Origin: DASUBV01 sp036510065
Lineage (GTDB): Bacteria; Actinomycetota; Actinomycetes; Streptosporangiales; Streptosporangiaceae
Reading direction: 5' to 3'
Assembly (NCBI GenBank): GCA_036510065.1
Contig: DATCEO010000106.1
Location: 62,001 to 126,000, forward strand
Length of the DNA stretch: 64,000 nt
The notes beneath the pieces were generated by a model, which was not told where the DNA came from, ran no database searches, and worked only from the letters and a program-made list of their open reading frames with translations. Shown one piece after another: positions 59,425 to 64,000 of the stretch. The translations under genes and the position numbers were made by a program. How positions within the stretch are numbered: position 1 is the first letter of the stretch; the number at the start of each line of letters is the position of its first letter.

Positions 59425-60104
59425 GCGGGCTGCGGGTGCTGATCGTGGACGACCAGGCCGTGGTCCGGATCGGCTTCAGCGCGCTGCTGGAGTCGCAGGA
59501 CGACCTGGAGGTCGTCGGGTCAGCGGGGGACGGGCAGCAGGGCATCCGGCTCGCCCGCCAGTTCCGTCCCGACATCGTCCTCATGGACATCCGGATGCCG
59601 CTCATGGACGGCATCGAGGCCACTCGCCAGCTCACGGCGATGGAAGCGCCGCCGCGGGTGCTCATCCTGACCACGTTCGACCTGGACGACTACGTCTACG
59701 ACGCGCTGCGCGCGGGCGCTAGCGGCTTCCTGCTCAAGGACGCCACGCCGGAGGAGATCCTGAGCGCGGTGCGGATCGTCGGCGGCGGCGAGGCCCTGCT
59801 GGCGCCGGTGGTCACCAGCAGGCTGATCGCGGAGTTCGCGGCCAGGGCCCGGCTCATGCCGCCGCCGGAGATCTCCAGCCTGACCCCCCGCGAGCGGGAG
59901 GTGCTGCTGCTGGTGGCCGCCGGGCTCGCCAACGGGGAGATCGCCCGGCGGCTCTGCCTGGCCGACCAGACGGTGAAGTCGCACGTCAGCTCGGTGCTAT
60001 TCAAGCTGGGCCTGCGCGACCGGGTGCAGGCGGTGATCCTGGCCTACGAATCGGGCCTCGTCGTGCCCGGCGCCGGGCACGGCGTGAGTAACGTGGGGCC
60101 GTGA
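59421..60104 (+). CDS. NarL/LuxR-type response regulator
   Basis: The 227-residue protein has a receiver domain with Asp10, Asp11 and phosphoacceptor Asp56 in VLMDIRMP, conserved Lys in LLKDATPEEI, and a LuxR HTH (LTPREREVLLLVAAGLANGEIARRLCLADQTVKSHVSSVLFKLGLRDRVQAV). The GTG overlaps the kinase stop (GTGA), so the pair is translated together. Targets unknown; the DUF4405 gene follows by 120 bases. Confidence 0.93.
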   Translation: MSGLRVLIVDDQAVVRIGFSALLESQDDLEVVGSAGDGQQGIRLARQFRPDIVLMDIRMPLMDGIEATRQLTAMEAPPRVLILTTFDLDDYVYDALRAGASGFLLKDATPEEILSAVRIVGGGEALLAPVVTSRLIAEFAARARLMPPPEISSLTPREREVLLLVAAGLANGEIARRLCLADQTVKSHVSSVLFKLGLRDRVQAVILAYESGLVVPGAGHGVSNVGP

Positions 60105-60218
60105 CTCACCCGCCGGCGGGCCGGGACGGGCGGGGCCGACCACGACGGTGGTAGCACTCCGGCGTCGTAACGGGACTACCGGCGGGTCATGCCCAGAGGC
60201 GGCGGCGCTGCCTACCGT

Positions 60219-60254
60219 CAGAGCATGAGCAAACGTCAGAGCATGAGCAAAGCC
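60219..60254. repeat. 18-bp direct repeat containing two start codons
   Basis: The unit with CAGAGCATGAGCAAA(A/G) is present twice in a row, giving two potential starts 18 bases apart for the DUF4405 gene. Only the first has a -10-like hexamer at the correct distance. Confidence 0.65.
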
Positions 60255-60764
60255 GCCGCCCCGGACGCGCCCCGGCGCGGCCGCCAGATCGTCGGTCGGT
60301 CGCTTCGCCGCTGGCTGGTGGACGTGGCACTGGCTATGCTCGGCGTGGCCTCGGTGATATTCGAGCCCGTCTCGATCGCGATCCACTCCATCGTCGGCCT
60401 GATCTTCGCCGGGGCGGTGGGACCCCACCTGTGGGATCGCCGCCAGTGGATCCGCGGCACCTTCACCCGGCTCCGGCGCCGGCGTCCGATGCCCGCCTTG
60501 CGGCGCTGGAATCTGGCGCAGGGGCTGGCCCTGTTCGCACTTGCCGTCGCCGTCACGGTGTCCGGGCTCTGGGACTGGCTGGGCGTGCCCACGCGGATCC
60601 GGTACCACGCGATCACGGGCGTCATCCTGATCGGGCTCGCCACCTGGCACGCCTGGACCCGGCGCCGGGCACTCGTCCGCTGGGGCACCCGCAGGTACCG
60701 CCGCGGCCGGCAGCCGGACCGGTCGGGGCGCACCGGGGAGACCGGCGCGGTAGGGGCGGAGTGA
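60225..60764 (+). CDS. DUF4405 (flavinylation-associated cytochrome-like) membrane protein
   Basis: The 179-residue protein has four TM helices with paired His: IHSIVGLIFAGAVGPHLWDRR and RYHAITGVILIGLATWHAW. This matches DUF4405, a small heme-binding-like membrane family associated with extracytosolic flavin electron transfer. TACCGT lies six bases before ATG 60225. An 18-bp direct repeat duplicates the start region so that a second in-frame ATG (60243) follows. Confidence 0.75.
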   Translation: MSKRQSMSKAAAPDAPRRGRQIVGRSLRRWLVDVALAMLGVASVIFEPVSIAIHSIVGLIFAGAVGPHLWDRRQWIRGTFTRLRRRRPMPALRRWNLAQGLALFALAVAVTVSGLWDWLGVPTRIRYHAITGVILIGLATWHAWTRRRALVRWGTRRYRRGRQPDRSGRTGETGAVGAE

Positions 60765-60815
60765 GTGAGGTGGAGTAGCCGGTTATCGCGTTACGGCGCG
60801 GAAGGCCCGGTCACG

Positions 60816-61955
60816 ATGGTTGGGTTAGTGCCCGTGACGCCGCCCGCCGTAGCCGCCGCGCTCGCCGCCGGGGCGGCGGCGCTCGGCGCGCCGCTCACTC
60901 ATCCGGTCCAGCTCGCGGGCGGTGCGCGGGCGACCGTGCTGCGCTGCCGGGACAGCGCGGGCACGAGCGTGGTGGTCAAGTCCTACCCGGCCGACGCGGC
61001 CGGGCCGGGCAGCTTCGCGGCGGAAGCCGCCGGGCTGGAGCTGGCGCGCGCCTCCGGGCTCAGCCCCCGGCTGCTGGCGGCCGACGGCGCCGCGCTGACC
61101 GTCGTGCAGTCTGACCTGGGCGACGCGCCCAGCCTGGCCGACCTGCTGCTCGGGGCGTCGGCCCCGGCCGCGGCGGGCGCTCTGGTCTCCTGGGCCGCGA
61201 GCCTGGGGCGGCTGGCGGTGCACGCGGCTTACCGGGAGAGCGAGCACGCGCGGCTGCTGGCCCGGTACCTGGACGGCCGGCCGCCCAGTCGGCTCGCCGC
61301 CCAGATGGGGGAGCGGATCCGGGGCGCGGCCGCGCGGGCCGCCCTGCTCGGGGTGCCCGAGCCGGCCGGGCTGGCGGCGGAGCTGGACACGGTGGCGGCG
61401 CTGACCCGGGGAGCCACGCGCTACCGCGTGTTCGGGCCGGGAGACGCGTGCCCGGACAACAACCAGGTCACCCCGGACGGCGTCCGGTTCCTCGACTACG
61501 AGGACGCCGGCTACCACTCGGTGTTCCTCGACGCCGCCTACCTGCGGATGCCGTTCAGCACCTGCTGGTGCGTCTTCCGGCTGCCGGCCGGGCTGGCGGC
61601 GCAGGCCGAGGCCGCCTACCGGTCGGAGGTCGGCCGCGTGCACGCCGACCTGGCCGACGACGCCGTCTGGCGGCGCGGCGTGCGCGGCGCCATGGCCGCG
61701 TGGACGATGAGCTCGCTGGGATGGCTGCTGAGCCAGGCGCTGGCCGGCGACGCGCCGATCGACGGCGACCGGGCCTCGCCCGGTGCGCGCCAGCTACTGC
61801 GGCACCGCTGGCAGGTGCTGGCCGCGGAGCTGACCGCGGCGGGGGAGCGGCCGGCCATCACGAAGCTGCTCACCAGCCTGCTGGCGGCCACGCAGGCCTG
61901 GCAGGCGCCAGAGCTGGGACCCTACCGGGCGCTGCGGGACTGGGACGAGGGATAA
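60816..61955 (+). CDS. Aminoglycoside-phosphotransferase-like kinase-fold protein
   Basis: About 379 residues with the APH/choline kinase fold: VVVKSYPADAAG near the start (nucleotide Lys), GPGDACPDNNQV in the catalytic loop and FLDYEDAGYHSVFLDAAYLRMPF as the metal Asp. The usual HGD has Pro in place of His (PGD), so catalysis may differ or be lost. The start is uncertain; GGAAGG ten bases before this ATG was used, while GTG 60765 would also be in frame. Convergent with glnA. Confidence 0.7.
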   Translation: MVGLVPVTPPAVAAALAAGAAALGAPLTHPVQLAGGARATVLRCRDSAGTSVVVKSYPADAAGPGSFAAEAAGLELARASGLSPRLLAADGAALTVVQSDLGDAPSLADLLLGASAPAAAGALVSWAASLGRLAVHAAYRESEHARLLARYLDGRPPSRLAAQMGERIRGAAARAALLGVPEPAGLAAELDTVAALTRGATRYRVFGPGDACPDNNQVTPDGVRFLDYEDAGYHSVFLDAAYLRMPFSTCWCVFRLPAGLAAQAEAAYRSEVGRVHADLADDAVWRRGVRGAMAAWTMSSLGWLLSQALAGDAPIDGDRASPGARQLLRHRWQVLAAELTAAGERPAITKLLTSLLAATQAWQAPELGPYRALRDWDEG

Positions 61956-61980
61956 CCGGCGAGCCGCCTGGCGGGACATG

Positions 61981-62027
61981 CGTCTGCCCCGGACGCCGGG
62001 GATGGTCCCGGCCGGCCAGGGCAGACG
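61981..62027. terminator. Bidirectional hairpin between kinase-like gene and glnA
   Basis: CGTCTGCCC (61981-61989) pairs with GGGCAGACG (62019-62027); inside it CCGGG/CCCGG arms form a nested stem. It lies in the 90-base gap between two convergent genes. Confidence 0.7.
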
Positions 62028-62045
62028 ATGTCGCCGCGGGTGTGT

Positions 62046-63470
62046 CTAGACGTCGTAGTAGAGCTCGAACTCGTGCGGGTGCGGCCGGAGCTGAATCGGG
62101 GCCAGCTCGTTGGAGCGCTTGTAGTCCAGCCAGGTCGCGATCAGGTCCGGGGTGAAGACGCCGCCCTCGATCAGGAACTCATGGTCGGCCTCCAGGCTGT
62201 CCAGCACCGCCGACAGCGAGCCGGGCACCTGGGGGATAGCCGCGGCCTCGTCCGGCGGGAGCTCGTAGAGGTCCTTGTCCACCGGCTCGTGCGGCTCGAT
62301 CTTGTTCTTGATCCCGTCGAGCCCGGCCATCAGCATCGCCGAGAAGGCCAGGTACGGGTTCGCCGACGGGTCGGGCACCCGGAACTCCAGCCGCTTGGCC
62401 TTCGGGCTGGACCCGGTGATCGGGATTCGCACGCAGGCGGACCGGTTGCGCTGGGAGTAGACCAGGTTGACCGGTGCCTCGTAGCCGGGCACCAGGCGGT
62501 GATAGGAGTTCACCGTCGGGTTGGTGAAGGCCAGCAGGGACGGCGCGTGCTTGAGCAGGCCGCCGATGTAGTACCGGCCCATGTCCGCCAGCCCGGCGTA
62601 GCCGGCCTCGTCGTAGAACAGCGGCGAGCCGTCTAGCCACAGGCTCTGGTGGCAGTGCATGCCGGACCCGTTGTCACCGAAGAGCGGCTTGGGCATGAAG
62701 GTGACCGTCTTGCCGGCCGCCAGGGCCGTGCTCTTGATCACGTACTTGTAGAGCATCAGCGTGTCGGCACTGGTGAGCAGGGGCGCGAAGCGGATGTCGA
62801 TCTCCGCCTGGCCCGCGGTGCCCACCTCGTGGTGCTGCATCTCGACCTCGATGCCGACCTCGATCAGCTTGCGGACCATTTCCGAGCGCAGGTCGGTGTA
62901 GTGGTCCATCGGCGGCACCGGGAAGTAGCCGCCCTTGTAACGGGGCTTGTTGCCCAGGTTGCCGCCCGGCTCCTCGCGGCCGGTGTTCCAGGCGCCCTCG
63001 ACCGAGTCGATGTGGTAATAGCCCTCGTTCGGGCTGGTCAGGTACCGGACCGAGTCGAAGATGTAGAACTCTGCCTCGGGACCGAAGAAGGCCGTGTCGG
63101 CGATGCCGGTGCCCTTGAGGTAATCCTGGGCCTTGCGGGCGACGTTGCGCGGGTCGCGGCTGTAGGGCTCGCCAGTCAGCGGGTCGTGCACGAAGAACGT
63201 GAGGTTCAGCGTCTTGTGCGTGCGGAACGGGTCAATGACCGCGGTGCTGGGATCCGGCATCAGCAGCATGTCTGATTCGTGGATCTCCTGGAATCCGCGA
63301 ATCGAGGAGCCGTCGAACATCAGCCCGTCGCTGAAAACGCCCTCGCCGAATGTCTCGGCGGGGATAGTGAAATGCTGGACGGTGCCCGGCAGGTCGCAGA
63401 ACCTGACGTCGACGAACTGCACCTCCTCGGACTCTATATATCGCAGGATCTCGTCGCCGCTGCTGAACAT
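62046..63470 (-). CDS. glnA: Glutamine synthetase type I
   Basis: The 474-residue enzyme makes glutamine from glutamate, ammonia and ATP as a dodecamer. Motifs: VQFVDVRFCDLPGTVQHFTIP, FDGSSIRGF, GSGMHCHQSLW, NPTVNSYHRLVPG, RNRSACVRIP and KDLYELPPDEAAAIPQVPGSL; the Tyr in LYELPPDE is the expected adenylylation site for GlnE. Length is exactly that of GlnA (474) when starting at 63470, where GGGAG lies four bases before the ATG. A GlnR operator lies at 63544-63581 and a 5-prime leader hairpin at 63503-63520. Confidence 0.97.
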   Translation of the reverse strand: MFSSGDEILRYIESEEVQFVDVRFCDLPGTVQHFTIPAETFGEGVFSDGLMFDGSSIRGFQEIHESDMLLMPDPSTAVIDPFRTHKTLNLTFFVHDPLTGEPYSRDPRNVARKAQDYLKGTGIADTAFFGPEAEFYIFDSVRYLTSPNEGYYHIDSVEGAWNTGREEPGGNLGNKPRYKGGYFPVPPMDHYTDLRSEMVRKLIEVGIEVEMQHHEVGTAGQAEIDIRFAPLLTSADTLMLYKYVIKSTALAAGKTVTFMPKPLFGDNGSGMHCHQSLWLDGSPLFYDEAGYAGLADMGRYYIGGLLKHAPSLLAFTNPTVNSYHRLVPGYEAPVNLVYSQRNRSACVRIPITGSSPKAKRLEFRVPDPSANPYLAFSAMLMAGLDGIKNKIEPHEPVDKDLYELPPDEAAAIPQVPGSLSAVLDSLEADHEFLIEGGVFTPDLIATWLDYKRSNELAPIQLRPHPHEFELYYDV

Positions 63471-63502
63471 TGCTCTCCCTAGAAGCTTCTTCCGCACCCC
63501 AT

Positions 63503-63520
63503 GCGCCGGCTCCCCGGCGC
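63503..63520 (-). other. Hairpin at the start of the glnA leader
   Basis: GCGCCGG and CCGGCGC pair around CTCC. With TAGCCT on the minus strand (63528-63533) as a probable -10, the transcript would begin at or beside this hairpin, which may stabilise the message 5-prime end. Confidence 0.5.
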
Positions 63521-63543
63521 GCTTGCGAGGCTAGCTGCGGGCG

Positions 63544-63581
63544 ATTTCCTGGCAGTATCCCGGATGTTTCGCCCGTGTTAC
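63544..63581 (-). promoter_or_regulatory. Four-half-site GlnR operator of glnA
   Basis: Read on the minus strand: GTAAC-N6-GAAAC-N6-GATAC-N6-GAAAT. Each element is five bases with exactly six-base spacers, which is the full a1-b1-a2-b2 GlnR box known from Streptomyces and mycobacteria. It ends about 10 bases before a TAGCCT -10-like hexamer's -35 position and 74 bases before the ATG, so GlnR activation under nitrogen limitation is expected. Confidence 0.88.
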
Positions 63582-63662
63582 GTGCCCGTTCCCGGACAGC
63601 ATGCCAGCCCGCCGGGCGGTGCTGGGGTCGCCGCACCGGAGCTGCCCAGATACCGTGGGCTC

Positions 63663-64000
63663 GTGAGCGACAGACGCGCGGCCGGGGCCCGGCCCTCCGG
63701 CCAGCCCGCGGTCAGTGACCAGCGTGCGGGCCGGGATTCCGGCAGCTACCCGGGCCAGCGGTTCGGGCTGCCCGAGGAGGGCCCGCGGTCGGTAGCCGGG
63801 GTCGGCCGGCGGCTGGGCGCCCTGATCATCGACTGGCTCGCGTGCCTGCTGATCACGGCGGCCATCCTGCGCAGCGTGCATCACACCACGGTGCTGCAGC
63901 ACGGCATTGCCGTGCACCGGGACATCTCCTTCTCGCTGGCGCTGGCCCAGGCGCGCGGGTGGACCCTGGCGCTGTTCGCCATCGAGCAGGTCGTGCTGAC
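63663..64000 (+). CDS. RDD-family membrane protein (cut by window edge)
   Basis: The first 112 residues are present. After a disordered start comes GQRFGLPEEGPRSVAGVGRRLGALIIDWLACLLITAAIL, the RDD signature (Arg then two Asp in the first TM helix, here with IDWL), and a second hydrophobic segment begins at the edge. RDD proteins are small membrane proteins with transport- or stress-linked roles. TACCGT lies six bases before the GTG. Adjacent to glnA in divergent orientation, an arrangement common in actinomycetes. Confidence 0.8.
   Translation, partial: MSDRRAAGARPSGQPAVSDQRAGRDSGSYPGQRFGLPEEGPRSVAGVGRRLGALIIDWLACLLITAAILRSVHHTTVLQHGIAVHRDISFSLALAQARGWTLALFAIEQVVL

Noticed and set aside
60788..60805. 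GTTAC followed six bases later by GAAGG as a GlnR half box
   Set aside because: The second element has two mismatches to GAAAC and there is no further half-site.
1..64000. Defence island, biosynthetic cluster, prophage, CRISPR or insertion sequence
   Set aside because: No nuclease/helicase sets, synthases, integrases, transposases, spaced repeats or terminal inverted repeats with target duplications were found.
1..64000. tRNA or rRNA genes
   Set aside because: I scanned for the T-loop GGTTCGA-type motif with matching stems and for rRNA signatures and saw none convincing.

Overview
The window is a very GC-rich (roughly 70% or more), densely coding actinomycete chromosome segment. Evidence for an actinomycete is extensive use of GTG starts, mycothiol-dependent (maleylpyruvate isomerase-type) and F420-related enzymes, a SigE-like ECF cassette, GlnE plus two type I glutamine synthetases, GlnR-type operators and many leaderless promoters. 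Gene content fits the Streptosporangiales/Streptomyces side of the class, but no genus can be fixed from the sequence. I see no rRNA, tRNA, CRISPR array, insertion sequence or prophage. Layout: 1-10.9 kb holds a cut-off Tat-exported purple acid phosphatase-like gene, a fused E1 alpha/beta 2-oxoacid dehydrogenase, an esterase, a lipoprotein, an FAD oxidoreductase, an NTF2-like protein, a nucleotidyltransferase, a YegS-type lipid kinase, CutA, an MpaB-type oxygenase and a histidine phosphatase. 11-24 kb holds an MMPL exporter, a 621-aa secreted protein behind a clear promoter/operator, a GNAT, a 14-TM MFS exporter with its own palindromic operator, a Gfo/Idh/MocA gene coupled to a decayed paralogue, a DapA-like aldolase, an LLM oxidoreductase and a GT39-like membrane protein. 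24-36.5 kb holds a small protein/short GntR pair, map, a SPOR-like miniprotein, two double-YbjQ genes, a GDPD, npdG, panB, a TetR gene, an MBL hydrolase, a Tat-exported protein, a double GNAT and a sigma-factor operon. 36.6-43.6 kb is a branched-chain-type ABC transporter (LivF, LivM-LivG fusion, LivH, LivK) with an FAH-family hydrolase and a divergent FadR-type GntR regulator; the shared promoter region carries repeated ATTGGT boxes, so this looks like one inducible uptake/catabolism regulon. 43.7-64 kb is the nitrogen neighbourhood: nadE, a secreted beta-helix-like protein, a GlnA2-like synthetase, a stress/accessory block with two TetR regulators, a LuxR regulator, an unrecognised Rossmann-like protein, glnE, a two-component system, a DUF4405 membrane protein, a kinase-like protein, glnA and an RDD protein. 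How the genes work together: GlnE (adenylyltransferase) and GlnA (with the modifiable Tyr motif) form the classical pair, and glnA is preceded by a four-half-site GlnR operator. The GlnA2-like enzyme has Trp at the adenylylation position yet also has a GTAAC-N6-GAAAC box just before its start. At least ten genes share a TAnnnT-N6-start-codon arrangement typical of leaderless transcripts, which was used to choose several starts.
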